A program made the position numbers and the translations under genes. This document shows positions 36,910 through 45,890 of a stretch of DNA of 64,000 nucleotides, one piece after another. This stretch comes from Prevotella sp. tc2-28 (GTDB lineage: Bacteria > Bacteroidota > Bacteroidia > Bacteroidales > Bacteroidaceae): assembly GCF_900107705.1 (NCBI RefSeq), contig NZ_FNRE01000001.1, positions 248,001 to 312,000 on the forward strand, in the 5' to 3' direction. The first letter of the stretch is position 1, and every line of letters begins with the position of its first letter. Below the pieces are notes generated by a model. That model had not been told where the DNA came from. It saw only the letters and a list, made by a program, of their open reading frames with translations, and made no database searches.

Positions 36910-38363
36910 ACTTCCAACTGATATATAAGGTACTGGGGGCTCTGCTCTTCATGTTGGGATCGCTGCTTCTTTTCTGTGCAACCATTGCCTTCTGCTATCA
37001 GGAAGACGACTTCGTTGCATTCCTCATTTCCGCGCTCCTTACGCTCTGCAGCGGTTTTGTACTAAGATACCTGGGGCGCAATGCCGACAACAACCTGAGT
37101 CGCCGTGACGCTTACCTACTGGTTACGGTCACATGGATTGTGTTCAGTTTATTTGGCATGCTACCTTTCCTTATCAGTGGCTATATAGGACATGTGACTG
37201 ATGCCTTCTTCGAGACGATGTCAGGTTTCTCCACCACGGGAGCTTCCATCCTCGACGACGTGGAGTGGCTACCCCATGCCACACTCTATTGGCGCACCCA
37301 GACACAATGGATAGGCGGACTGGGTATCGTGTTCTTCACCATCGCCATTCTCCCTTCCATGGTGGGAAGTGGTTCTGTGAAGGTGTTTGCCGCTGAGGCC
37401 ACCGGACCTTTACGCACCAAGATGCACCCACGCCTCTCAACGATGGCCAAATGGATATGGTCCATTTACCTGGCACTCACTATCGCGTGTATCCTTTCAT
37501 ACTATGCTGCAGGCATGGACCTGTTCGACAGCATCAACTACGCCATGACAACGACAGCCACAGGCGGATTTGCCACGCACAACGACTCCACGGAGTTCTT
37601 CCGTTCACCCACCATCGAATATCTTGCCATTCTCTTCCAGTTCCTTGCAGGCATCAACTTCATGATGCTCTATGCCAGCATCTTCAAGCTCCGGCCGGGT
37701 GCACTGCTGAAGAGTTCAGAATTCAAGATGTACATTAGCATCATCTTCGTTTCCACGGTATGGATTATGTATTTGCTCATCACACGCAATGGCTATGGTT
37801 TGGAACATGCCCTCCGTAGCGCCCTCTTCCAGGTGGTGTCGTTCATCACGACCACGGGGCTTTTCAACGATGATGCCGCCATGTGGCCACACATCACGTG
37901 GGTCATCCTAGCCTGTCTGATGTTTATCGGAGCTTGTTCGGGTTCTACCACTGGCGGTTTCAAGTGCATCCGCTGTGTCATGGTGTTCAAGGTGCTTCGC
38001 AACGAGTTCCACCGACTGCTCCACCCTAATGCCGTATTACCTGTGAAGATTGACGGCGTTCCCGTACCGCGGTCTCAACTCAGCACCCTGCTGGCATTCT
38101 TTGCCATCTTCACTATCATGGTCCTGCTGACGGCGACCTTGATGATAGCGTCAGGCATCGACAACACCAATGCCATTACCATTGCCCTTAGCTGTATCAG
38201 CAACGTAGGTCCCACACTGGGCACGCAGATAGGTCCGGTGATGTCGTGGTCGGAACTGCCAGATACGGTCAAGTGGCTTTGCTCTTTCCTCATGCTGGTA
38301 GGGCGTCTGGAAATTATGTCGGTACTGGTATTGTTCACTCGTGCATTCTGGAAAGACAGTTAA
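36903..38363 (+). CDS. trkH: Trk potassium uptake channel TrkH
   Basis: K+-translocating membrane subunit, 486 residues, with the four pore repeats of the TrkH/TrkG family. Pore-loop-like segments are MSGFSTTGASIL, MTTTATGGFATHN, FITTTGLFN and CISNVGPTLGTQ, each with the Gly of the selectivity filter. Acts with TrkA encoded just upstream with overlapping codons. Confidence 0.95.
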   Translation: MVNFQLIYKVLGALLFMLGSLLLFCATIAFCYQEDDFVAFLISALLTLCSGFVLRYLGRNADNNLSRRDAYLLVTVTWIVFSLFGMLPFLISGYIGHVTDAFFETMSGFSTTGASILDDVEWLPHATLYWRTQTQWIGGLGIVFFTIAILPSMVGSGSVKVFAAEATGPLRTKMHPRLSTMAKWIWSIYLALTIACILSYYAAGMDLFDSINYAMTTTATGGFATHNDSTEFFRSPTIEYLAILFQFLAGINFMMLYASIFKLRPGALLKSSEFKMYISIIFVSTVWIMYLLITRNGYGLEHALRSALFQVVSFITTTGLFNDDAAMWPHITWVILACLMFIGACSGSTTGGFKCIRCVMVFKVLRNEFHRLLHPNAVLPVKIDGVPVPRSQLSTLLAFFAIFTIMVLLTATLMIASGIDNTNAITIALSCISNVGPTLGTQIGPVMSWSELPDTVKWLCSFLMLVGRLEIMSVLVLFTRAFWKDS

Positions 38364-38371
38364 CACTATAC

Positions 38372-39277
38372 ATGATGAAGTTCTATCAATTCACCCCACT
38401 AGTCAAAACGCTTATCTGGGGCACCGAGAGTTGGCAACTCAGCGGTGTCCAGGACAATGAGACGTTGACCAAAGACGGAGAGTCGCTCAACGCACTCGTC
38501 CGCAAGTTGAAAGACCAGCTGGTAGGAGCAGCCAACTACCGACGCTTCGGCGATGAGTTCCCACTGCTTATCAAGTTTATCGATGCGCACCAGAACCTGA
38601 GCATCCAAGTGCATCCCGACGACGAGACAGCTCACCGCCAGGGCAAGCCCCGCGGAAAGACAGAGATGTGGTATGTCATGGATTCGGCTCCCGACGCCAT
38701 GCTCTACAACGGACTGAGACAGCAGATAACACCCGAAGAATATCAGGAGATGGTGGCGAACGACACCATCTGCGACGCCCTGGCACAGTATCAGGTGAAG
38801 GCGGGCGACTGCTTCTTCATTCCTGCCGGGCGCATCCATGCCATCGGTGCCGGCTGTTACCTGGCGGAGATTCAGCAGACTTCTGACGTCACCTACCGCA
38901 TCTATGACTACAAACGGCGCGACAAGGACGGCAACCTGCGGCAGTTGCACACCAAGGAGGCTGCTGAGAGCATTGACTACCACGTGCTCCCCGACTACCG
39001 CACGAACTACACCGCCCGCAAGGATGAGAGCCAGCTGCTCGTGGCGTGTCCTTACTTCAATACCGCCGTTTACGACCTCACCGAACCGATGTGCATCGAC
39101 TATAGCGACCTCGATTCGTTCGTCGTACTCATTGGCCTGAAGGGAACAGGCACGCTGACCGTTGACGGCGAGGAGTGCATCTTCCGCGAGGGCGAGAGCA
39201 TGCTCATCCCGGCAACGGCTCAGGAGGTGCGCACCAGCGGAACGATTAAGTTTCTTGAGACGTACGTTCTTTCGTAA
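38372..39277 (+). CDS. manA: Mannose-6-phosphate isomerase, class I
   Basis: Zn enzyme interconverting fructose 6-phosphate and mannose 6-phosphate; feeds GDP-mannose synthesis or mannose use. 301 residues. Metal ligands lie in SIQVHPDDE, GKTEMWYVMD and IPAGRIHAIG. Two adjacent ATGs (38372, 38375) fit; the longer frame from 38246 runs inside trkH and is rejected. The 3' end overlaps the convergent DUF4435 gene by 32 bases. From mid-gene the base composition rises clearly in G+C. Confidence 0.93.
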   Translation: MMKFYQFTPLVKTLIWGTESWQLSGVQDNETLTKDGESLNALVRKLKDQLVGAANYRRFGDEFPLLIKFIDAHQNLSIQVHPDDETAHRQGKPRGKTEMWYVMDSAPDAMLYNGLRQQITPEEYQEMVANDTICDALAQYQVKAGDCFFIPAGRIHAIGAGCYLAEIQQTSDVTYRIYDYKRRDKDGNLRQLHTKEAAESIDYHVLPDYRTNYTARKDESQLLVACPYFNTAVYDLTEPMCIDYSDLDSFVVLIGLKGTGTLTVDGEECIFREGESMLIPATAQEVRTSGTIKFLETYVLS

Positions 39278-40250
39278 GGAATGTGTTGATATCCTGCTGT
39301 ATGCGGCGAAAACATTCGGACAACATATAGCCCATATTCTTCTTTAACATCTGACGGATGTCCTGCTGCGAGTGTTCGTAGCAGGACATTTCGTTGCGGC
39401 GCTGGGTGAAGTGGCGCGCCGTGCGGCATATCTCCTCCTCACGTTCCAGGCGCAGCTTGCCGCACACTTTATTTAGTATAGGTGCCACGACATTGTCGAA
39501 CACGCTGTGTCCTTGCATATAGAGGTAAGTGGTCTGCGGCGTCACACCCAGCGACTTGACGAGCTCCTTGGTCTGCAAGTATTCTTCCTTGGCACCGGGA
39601 TACTGCTGCTGCAGTTGGTGGACGCGGGTGCTCACCTTGTGGCGCAGATGGTCGATGGACGGCTGGGGATTGGACACATTGAAGCCGCCGGGGTCGGCCA
39701 CGCGTGACAGGTCTGACATGGAGAAATGATTATGTCGCCCGGTGCGATAGGCCCATACCGACCATACGAACAGCGGGAAGATGGTTTCGCTGTACTGGCG
39801 CAGATAGTCTTCGAAGTCGAAGATGCGGTGGTCGTTGAGCGTCACTGCCACACAGACGTCGTGGAGTGAGGGGGCGTAGCATTGCAGGTTCTCGATGGCA
39901 TAGGCATAGGTGTGGAAGACGTAGGGGCTCTCGAGCACTCTGCGCGACTGTTCGGTGGCGCCGTTCAGCAAGTAGTCGTAGTCGGCATCCACGCAGGCTA
40001 TCATCGCCTCGCCCAGTCCTTGCAAGGCCAGCACGGCTTTCTTGCCGCGCTCCAGTTTGCGGTGTGTGGGCAGCATGACCTCGAAGTATCGGGTGTCGTC
40101 CTCAAAGCGTGTGAGTACGGTTCGCCAGAAGAAGATGTCGTCGTAGCTCTCGACGTAGGCAACGATCCTGCGCCGCGCCGTCTTCGACTTCAGCTTGTTG
40201 GCCGCCTCGAAGTAGCTTGAATTCAGATTATCACTCAGCCGGTTACCCAT
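39246..40250 (-). CDS. DUF4435 (TOPRIM-like) protein, AriB-like partner of the upstream ATPase
   Basis: 334 residues of the DUF4435 family. The N-terminal region has the TOPRIM-type acidic signature: Glu34 in VAYVESYDDIFFW and the Asp cluster D88-A-D90-Y-D92 in ACVDADYDYL. DUF4435 is the domain of AriB, the effector nuclease of the PARIS anti-phage system, and this gene follows an ABC-type ATPase by 3 bases as AriB follows AriA. Strongly G+C-rich (one 60-base line counted at 63%). Assignment to DUF4435 is good; a PARIS-like role is inference. Convergent overlap of 32 bases with manA. Confidence 0.82.
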   Translation of the reverse strand: MGNRLSDNLNSSYFEAANKLKSKTARRRIVAYVESYDDIFFWRTVLTRFEDDTRYFEVMLPTHRKLERGKKAVLALQGLGEAMIACVDADYDYLLNGATEQSRRVLESPYVFHTYAYAIENLQCYAPSLHDVCVAVTLNDHRIFDFEDYLRQYSETIFPLFVWSVWAYRTGRHNHFSMSDLSRVADPGGFNVSNPQPSIDHLRHKVSTRVHQLQQQYPGAKEEYLQTKELVKSLGVTPQTTYLYMQGHSVFDNVVAPILNKVCGKLRLEREEEICRTARHFTQRRNEMSCYEHSQQDIRQMLKKNMGYMLSECFRRIQQDINTFLTKERTSQET

Positions 40251-40253
40251 TTT

Positions 40254-41087
40254 CTATCCGTTAACCTCTATGTCGTTCACTTCCGTCACCTTGTCCATCC
40301 ATCCGCTCATGATGACTGCCGGCGAGTGGGTGGTCAGGATGATCTGCACGTTAGGGTTCAGTTCCAGCACCAGGTCGATGAGTCGTTTCTGCCACTCGAT
40401 GTGCAGCGACACCTCGGGCTCGTCCATGAAGAGCACGTGGGGCTGGCCGTCTTCCACGAGCACGGTGAGCAGGATGGCCAGCATCTGCTTCTCGCCGCTG
40501 GAGAGTTGGTAGGGCACCAGTGTCTCGCCGATTTGCGAGAAGCGTATCTCGTTCTCGGTACGCACAATCTTCTTGCCGGTTTCGGCGAACAGCTCGTCGA
40601 CGATGTCCTGGAACCGCTTCTTGGGTTGCGACAGTTGTTGCGCGGCATCGGTATTGCCTTGTTGCAGTTCGGCAATGATGCGGTTGCCGATGTTCACCTG
40701 ATAGTCGAGGTATTTGCGCTGCAGGTGGTACAGCTGGAAGTCGAGTGCCGAGGTGATGCGGGCGTCCACATGGCTCATCGTCTCCAGGTCCAGCACGGGG
40801 GAGTCCAGCGAGCGGATGATGTCGTAGCGGATGTGCGATGCGTCCTCGGGTTCCATCAGCAGGTGGACACCTTTGAGCAGGTGGTTGGTCACGTCGCCGT
40901 TCGTGTTGACGCTCTTCACCACCTTGTTCAGGATGGTCGACTTGCCCACGCCGTTGATGCCGCTCAACACGTTGACGTGCGGGTCGAGTGTCCAGACGAT
41001 GTGCTTCTTGCCGCTCCAGAGGGCGTCAATCTCAATCTTCTTGATGTATGTTGCGTACTTCATAGTTCTATCTGCTGTCTGCTGCAT
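40254..41087 (-). CDS. ABC-type AAA ATPase (AAA_21-like), AriA-like
   Basis: SMC/ABC-type soluble ATPase. Counting from the internal ATG at 41063 (269 residues): Walker A GINGVGKST (35-43), signature SSGEKQ (188-193), Walker B VLFMDEPEVSL (Glu at 215-217 region), and switch His246 in ILTTHSPAVI. The insert between Walker A and signature is a short helical arm, so this is a compact form. Start is either 41087 (MQQTADRTMKY, 10 bases past a -7 element) or 41063. G+C-rich (one 60-base line counted at 67%). Paired with the DUF4435 gene; resembles OLD/PARIS-type defence ATPases but could be an uncharacterised housekeeping pair. Confidence 0.85.
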   Translation of the reverse strand: MQQTADRTMKYATYIKKIEIDALWSGKKHIVWTLDPHVNVLSGINGVGKSTILNKVVKSVNTNGDVTNHLLKGVHLLMEPEDASHIRYDIIRSLDSPVLDLETMSHVDARITSALDFQLYHLQRKYLDYQVNIGNRIIAELQQGNTDAAQQLSQPKKRFQDIVDELFAETGKKIVRTENEIRFSQIGETLVPYQLSSGEKQMLAILLTVLVEDGQPHVLFMDEPEVSLHIEWQKRLIDLVLELNPNVQIILTTHSPAVIMSGWMDKVTEVNDIEVNG

Positions 41088-41097
41088 GACAGCGAGA

Positions 41098-41105
41098 CAA
41101 AAGTA
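41098..41105 (-). promoter_or_regulatory. -7 element of the ATPase-DUF4435 pair
   Basis: TACTTTTG on the minus strand, 10 bases before the ATG at 41087 (34 before 41063). Confidence 0.5.
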
Positions 41106-41188
41106 CGAAAAAAAGCCCAAACGCGGGCAACGGGCACTAAAAAAAATGTTAACACCGCGGATTATTTGGTCATTTGGGCGGAATGCAC

Positions 41189-41196
41189 TACCTTTG
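41189..41196 (+). promoter_or_regulatory. -7 element of the nitroreductase gene
   Basis: TACCTTTG, only 5 bases before the ATG at 41202, implying a leaderless mRNA and deciding the start. Confidence 0.65.
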
Positions 41197-41201
41197 CAGC
41201 C

Positions 41202-41942
41202 ATGAAGAACTTAGCAACAAGGCGTACCATACGCCAATACAGTGAGAGAGAAGTAAGCGACCAACTGCTGGACCGCCTGATGACCGAGGCCTGCCGCACC
41301 CAGACCATGGGCAACCTGCAGTTGTACTCCGTAGTAGTAACCCGTTCTGCCGAAATGAAGCAGCGGCTGGCGCCAGCCCACTTCAACCAGCCCATGGTGA
41401 CCCAGGCTCCCGTGGTGCTCACCGTCTGCGCCGACTTCAACCGCACCAGCACATGGGCACGCTGCCGACAGGCGGAGCCGGGCTACGACAACTTCCTGTC
41501 GTTCATCAATGCTGCCACCGACGCACTGCTCTACACCCAGACGCTCTGCAACCTCATGGACGAGGAAGGGCTGGGCTACTGCTACCTGGGCACCACCGTC
41601 TATCAGCCTCAGCAAATCATCGACATCCTCGAGCTGCCCCGACTGGTCATGCCCGTGGCCACGCTCACCGTGGGATGGCCCGACGAGCAGCCTCCACTCT
41701 CCGACCGACTGCCACTAGACAGCTTCGTACACCACGAGACCTACCAGGACTATCTGGGTATCGACATCGACAAGTATTATTACGACAAGGAGCACCTGCC
41801 CGAGAACATCGAGTTCCTGCGCATCAACCGCAAGGACACCCTCGCACAGATTTTCACCGACATCCGGTACACCCGCAAGGACAACGAGGCCATGTCAGCC
41901 ACGCTCCTGCAGACGCTCAAAAAACAAGGGTTCCTCGATTGA
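41202..41942 (+). CDS. Nitroreductase family protein (NfsA-like)
   Basis: FMN-dependent NAD(P)H oxidoreductase of the nitroreductase family, 246 residues, cytosolic. N-terminal TRRTIRQYSEREV is the FMN-phosphate-binding Arg block; FLSFINAATDALLYTQTLCNLMDEEGLGYCYLG and VMPVATLTVGWPDE are the other usual parts. Natural substrate unknown. The frame runs on upstream through 292 codons antisense to the ATPase gene; the ATG at 41202 is the real start on motif and promoter grounds. Its stop lies in the loop of its own terminator. Confidence 0.9.
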   Translation: MKNLATRRTIRQYSEREVSDQLLDRLMTEACRTQTMGNLQLYSVVVTRSAEMKQRLAPAHFNQPMVTQAPVVLTVCADFNRTSTWARCRQAEPGYDNFLSFINAATDALLYTQTLCNLMDEEGLGYCYLGTTVYQPQQIIDILELPRLVMPVATLTVGWPDEQPPLSDRLPLDSFVHHETYQDYLGIDIDKYYYDKEHLPENIEFLRINRKDTLAQIFTDIRYTRKDNEAMSATLLQTLKKQGFLD

Positions 41943-41956
41943 GAAACCCTTGTTTT
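41921..41956 (+). terminator. Terminator overlapping the nitroreductase 3' end
   Basis: AAAACAAGGGTT (41921-41932) pairs perfectly with AACCCTTGTTTT (41945-41956); the left arm is coding sequence and the stop codon (41940-41942) is in the loop. The A/T-rich ends make it usable from both strands, serving also the MFS gene that ends at 41976. Confidence 0.8.
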
Positions 41957-41975
41957 CAATACTAATAACTGATTA

Positions 41976-43430
41976 TTACTCCAGTACGATAGGCTTGTAC
42001 TTCGGCACGAGCGCCTTCATGATGCACCAGCCAATGAGGTAGGCCACGGCGCAGATGCAGAACACCACCATGTAGGCGGCAGGCTTACCGTCGAAGCCCA
42101 ACATCTGGAAGGCCGAGCCCTGACCGTCGGCCCAGGTGAAGAACATACCGGAACCCTTGTTGATAAGGAACGAGCCTACACCGCCGGCCATAGAGCCGAT
42201 ACCTGTGATGGTGCCGATGGTCGACTTGGGGAACATGTCGCCAACGGTAGAGAAGATGTTGGCAGACCAAGACTGGTGACCGGCACCGAGCAGGCCAATC
42301 AGAATGGCGGGCCACCATGCGCTATACGCTCCCAAGGGCTGGGCAAACAAGCCGAGCACGGGGAACAGGGCGAAGATGAACATGGCACGCATACGGCCGG
42401 CATAGGGGTTCATGCCGTACTTCTCGACAAATATCTTGGGCAGGTAGCCACCACCGATAGAGAGCACGGTGCAGATGGCGTAGAGCGTGAAGATAAGGGC
42501 GATACCCATCGCTGAGTCGGACGTGTAGCCGTACTGGTCGGAGAAGTAGGCGGGCGCCCAGAACAGGAAGAACCACCACACACCGTCGGTCATGAACTTA
42601 CCCACGATGAACGACCAGGTCTGCTTGTACTTGAAGCACTGCCAGAAAGGAATGGTCTTCTCCTCCTTGGCCTCCTGCTTGTTCTGTACGTCGGAGATGT
42701 CGACATCCTGCTCGATATAGTTGAGCTCTGCCTGGTTGACGCGCTTGTTCTTGGAAGGCTTCTCGTAAGCCCATATCCACAGCGCCATCCAGATATATCC
42801 TAAAGCACCGATGATGACGAAGGCCATCTCCCAGCCCCACGCACGGGCCAACAGGGGAATGGTGGCAGGAGCTGCCAGCGCGCCTACTGAAGCACCGCTG
42901 TTGAAGATGGAGGTGGCAAAGGCACGGTCCTTCTTCGGGAAGTACTCGGCAGTAACCTTGATGGCGGCGGGGAAGTTGCCTGCCTCACCCAAGGCGAGAA
43001 TCATACGGCAGGAAAGGAAGAGCCAGACGGAAACGGTGGCAATGGCCACAGCGGCATCAGAGCCTGCCTGCACCATGCGCAATGCTTCGATGGAGTCGTA
43101 GCCCTCGATGTTCATGGCTGCCCATCCGCAACCGGCATGCAGCACGGCACCCGTCGACCATACGAAGATGGCGATGAGATAACCTTTCTTCGTGCCCATC
43201 CAGTCGATGAACTTACCAGCGAAGAGGTTGGCAATGGCATAGAAGATGGAGAACCATCCGGTGATGGTACCATAGTCGTTGTCGTCCCAATGGAACTCGG
43301 GAGCAATAAAGTCTTTCCAGGTCAGCGAAAGCACCTGGCGGTCCATGTAGTTGACCGTTGTTGCCAAAAAGAGCAAGGCACAGATGACCCAACGGAAATT
43401 GGACATCTTGGTAGTTTGTATAGCACTCAT
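41976..43430 (-). CDS. MFS hexuronate transporter (ExuT/anion:cation symporter family)
   Basis: Inner membrane major facilitator of the ExuT/GudP group, 484 residues, 12 helices. The N-terminus RWVICALLFLATTVNYMDRQVLS (read across the first helix) and ALGEAGNFPAAIKVTAEYFPKKDRAFATSIFNSGASVGAL are typical. Predicted substrate is galacturonate or glucuronate; this fits the neighbouring KduI and the GH28 polygalacturonase elsewhere in the window. Last gene of the operon EIIC-KduI-MFS, 12 bases after kduI. Confidence 0.9.
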   Translation of the reverse strand: MSAIQTTKMSNFRWVICALLFLATTVNYMDRQVLSLTWKDFIAPEFHWDDNDYGTITGWFSIFYAIANLFAGKFIDWMGTKKGYLIAIFVWSTGAVLHAGCGWAAMNIEGYDSIEALRMVQAGSDAAVAIATVSVWLFLSCRMILALGEAGNFPAAIKVTAEYFPKKDRAFATSIFNSGASVGALAAPATIPLLARAWGWEMAFVIIGALGYIWMALWIWAYEKPSKNKRVNQAELNYIEQDVDISDVQNKQEAKEEKTIPFWQCFKYKQTWSFIVGKFMTDGVWWFFLFWAPAYFSDQYGYTSDSAMGIALIFTLYAICTVLSIGGGYLPKIFVEKYGMNPYAGRMRAMFIFALFPVLGLFAQPLGAYSAWWPAILIGLLGAGHQSWSANIFSTVGDMFPKSTIGTITGIGSMAGGVGSFLINKGSGMFFTWADGQGSAFQMLGFDGKPAAYMVVFCICAVAYLIGWCIMKALVPKYKPIVLE

Positions 43431-43442
43431 AGTATTCTGGAT

Positions 43443-44417
43443 TTATTTGATGTCAATGACGGGGATATTGTCTTTGTCGTTATAGTACAGATTCTCACCG
43501 GCCATACCCCAGATAAAGGTGTAGTAGTAGGTACCGGCAGCAGCGTGCATACTCCACTCAGGCGACATGATTGCCTGCTCGTTATGCAGCCATACGACAC
43601 GGCTTTCCTGAGGCTCACCCATGATGTGGGCGATAGTCTGCTCCTGAGGCAGGTTGAAGTAGTAGTAGGCTTCGATGCGGCGACCGTGGGTGTGAGGGGG
43701 CATCGTGTTCCAAGCTGCACCTGGGTTAAGCTGGGTAAGACCAAGCTGCAACTGGCAGGGACCTTCTTCCAGCACATCGTTGACGATGAGTTTATAAACG
43801 GTGCGGTTGTTACACTCCTCCAGCGAACCGACAGGTCCCCATACGGCAGCCTTCAGCGAACCCTTACGACCGTCCAGCGTAATCCACTGGGTCTTGTAGT
43901 GCTGATGAGCCGTGGCGGAGTTCAGGTAGAACTTGGCAGGTTTCGAAGCATCCTTTGAACGGAACAGCACTTCCTTGTTCACATCCTTACCCTTGGCAAT
44001 GTGGCCACGGCCAATGTAAAGAGCCTCCTTGGGTGACAGGGCGTACTCTTTTCCGTCGACGATGACGACACCATCGCCCTCGCCGCAGTTGACGACACCG
44101 AGTTCACGGTTGTAGAGAAAATACTTTTCCTTAATGCCTGGATCAACATCAAGACCCAGCTCAAGGAAATTCTCCAGCTTCAAAGTCTTCTTGACAGGCA
44201 TGGCCCCTCCGAAGATGAAACGGTCATAGTGAGAATAGGTAAGATGAATCTTGTCGGCCTCCATGACTTTCTCCATGACAAAGCGCTCACGAAGCGTCTT
44301 CGTGTCGTAACCCTTCACATCGGCAGGATGACAAGCCGTCTGAAACTTAACGTCCTGTTGGGCAGACAGGCTCAGCGTGCCCATCAACAGGGCAATACCC
44401 AAAATAGTCTTTTTCAT
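43443..44417 (-). CDS. kduI: 5-dehydro-4-deoxy-D-glucuronate isomerase (KduI) with a signal peptide
   Basis: Isomerises 5-keto-4-deoxyuronate from pectin or glycosaminoglycan breakdown to 2,5-diketo-3-deoxygluconate. 324 residues. The Zn ligands His242, His244, Glu249 ([17 protein letters not shown]) and His291 (EWSMHAAAG) are in place. Unlike the ordinary cytosolic enzyme of about 280 residues, it starts with [20 protein letters not shown], a clear Sec signal with cleavage after Ala19, so a periplasmic location is predicted. Starts one base after the EIIC stop and is followed by the hexuronate transporter. Confidence 0.92.
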   Translation of the reverse strand: MKKTILGIALLMGTLSLSAQQDVKFQTACHPADVKGYDTKTLRERFVMEKVMEADKIHLTYSHYDRFIFGGAMPVKKTLKLENFLELGLDVDPGIKEKYFLYNRELGVVNCGEGDGVVIVDGKEYALSPKEALYIGRGHIAKGKDVNKEVLFRSKDASKPAKFYLNSATAHQHYKTQWITLDGRKGSLKAAVWGPVGSLEECNNRTVYKLIVNDVLEEGPCQLQLGLTQLNPGAAWNTMPPHTHGRRIEAYYYFNLPQEQTIAHIMGEPQESRVVWLHNEQAIMSPEWSMHAAAGTYYYTFIWGMAGENLYYNDKDNIPVIDIK

Positions 44418-44418
44418 A

Positions 44419-45786
44419 TCATTGATTGTTTTTGTTCTCTTTTGCTATGCGCTGGCGGTTCCATACCACCATGCCTATGGTGATGACGCTCAAGATAGCT
44501 GCACCTACATACTCTAGCGAATTGACGCATTTATAGATGACCCAGCCGAAGAGCGACGAGGCGAAGTCAAGAGCACCACCGTCGAAACCTGCGGGGATGT
44601 CAGCTGCCTTGTCGCCTGTCTGTTCGAAGACCGTGTGGGCTGCCTGTGTGAAGGCTGGAGCCATATCTGTGACAAAGTAAAGTCCGATGGCCAATGCTAC
44701 CAGACCGATGATAAAGGTCTTCACCACATTTCCCTTTGTAAAAGGCAGTACCATGGGGAACAAATAGAACATGCCCGCCAAGGATGCCAAAGGTAAAAAT
44801 TGATTACCTGGCAGCACGACAGCCAAGCCAAGGGCAACGGGAATGAGCAACAGCGATACCACCAAGGTCGTAGGATGACCGATAACGACAGCAGGCGACA
44901 TACCTATGTATACCTTCTTACCATTAAACTTCTTCTTGACTACCTCCTGGGTCTTTTCTGCGATGGGTTTCAAACCTTCGATGAAGAGTGATGTGATGCG
45001 GGGAATGAGCTCCATGACAGCACCCATAGTCACTCCAAGGAACAGCACCTTCTTGATGTCAAGCTGTGCCAGTACACCAATCAGGGCGCCCACGATAACA
45101 CCCAGTATCAGAGGCTCACCCATGACACCAAACTTCTTTTTCATGCCTTCAGCATCGATATTCAGTTTCTCAAAACCAGGAATCTTGTCCAGCGCCTTAC
45201 CGATAAGCAAGGCAAAGGGTACAAAACTCTGACAGAAAGGCTGTGGAATAGAGATACCTTGCCACTCAGTATAGTATTCTTGGAACTTGTCTGCCGTAAG
45301 GTCGGCCATTACCAACGTGATGATATAGCACACGATAGCAGCAAAGTAGCCCCAGACGAGGCTCTGTCCCATAACGAAATAGGCAACGGCACCGATGAAG
45401 GCGAAGTGCCAGTAATTCCACAGGTCGATGTTCACCGTACGGGTGCAGCCTGTAATCAGCAAAAGGAAGTTGACACCCAGGCAGATAGGGATAATGAGTG
45501 CACCGACAGCCGTGTTATAGGCAACGGCAGCAGCAGCAGGCCAACCCATATCAAACACCTTCAACTGTAAATCATAGAGTTCAGAGATTTCACTCAACGG
45601 TCCGCCGAAATTAGTGGTCAGCAGGGCTGTCACAATACCGAGACCAACAAAACCGACACCAACATAAAGACCTGACTTGAGCGACTTTCCAAATTTCAAT
45701 CCGATGCCAAGGCCGATGATAGTAAACAGAATAGGCATCATAACCGAGGCACCAAGGCTGATAATGTAGCTAAAGACTTGTTCCAT
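44419..45786 (-). CDS. PTS galactitol-type EIIC family permease (orphan)
   Basis: 455-residue membrane protein of the EIIC-Gat family: [28 protein letters not shown] at the N-terminus, [20 protein letters not shown] and [21 protein letters not shown] are family-like. Bacteroidetes mostly lack the sugar phosphotransferase system, and no EIIA, EIIB, HPr or EI is present here, so it may act as a PTS-independent transporter. It heads an operon with KduI and a hexuronate transporter, pointing to a uronate-related or sugar-alcohol substrate; this is inferred. Confidence 0.85.
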   Translation of the reverse strand: MEQVFSYIISLGASVMMPILFTIIGLGIGLKFGKSLKSGLYVGVGFVGLGIVTALLTTNFGGPLSEISELYDLQLKVFDMGWPAAAAVAYNTAVGALIIPICLGVNFLLLITGCTRTVNIDLWNYWHFAFIGAVAYFVMGQSLVWGYFAAIVCYIITLVMADLTADKFQEYYTEWQGISIPQPFCQSFVPFALLIGKALDKIPGFEKLNIDAEGMKKKFGVMGEPLILGVIVGALIGVLAQLDIKKVLFLGVTMGAVMELIPRITSLFIEGLKPIAEKTQEVVKKKFNGKKVYIGMSPAVVIGHPTTLVVSLLLIPVALGLAVVLPGNQFLPLASLAGMFYLFPMVLPFTKGNVVKTFIIGLVALAIGLYFVTDMAPAFTQAAHTVFEQTGDKAADIPAGFDGGALDFASSLFGWVIYKCVNSLEYVGAAILSVITIGMVVWNRQRIAKENKNNQ

Positions 45787-45856
45787 TAGATTTGTTTATT
45801 TGTTTTTAAGCGTAGTTTTCTTACTAACAAGCGTCTCAAAGAAACGGTTGTGGCTG

Positions 45857-45864
45857 CAAAGATA
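45857..45864 (-). promoter_or_regulatory. -7 element of the EIIC-KduI-MFS operon
   Basis: TATCTTTG on the minus strand with a TTTGTC-like -33 region about 20 bases further upstream; 70 bases before the EIIC ATG, one of the longer leaders in the window. Confidence 0.55.
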
Positions 45865-45890
45865 ATAAATATTTTATAATTGACAAAGAA

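Noticed and set aside
38246..38371. N-terminal extension of manA
   Set aside because: Lies within trkH in another frame; the conserved manA N-terminus begins at 38372/38375.
40326..41201. 292-codon open stretch upstream of the nitroreductase, in frame with it
   Set aside because: It is antisense to the ATPase gene, has no family features, and the promoter and conserved N-terminus place the start at 41202.
43137..43958. 273-codon open frame on the plus strand
   Set aside because: Antisense across the MFS and KduI genes, crossing their boundary; a composition effect of the G+C-rich region.
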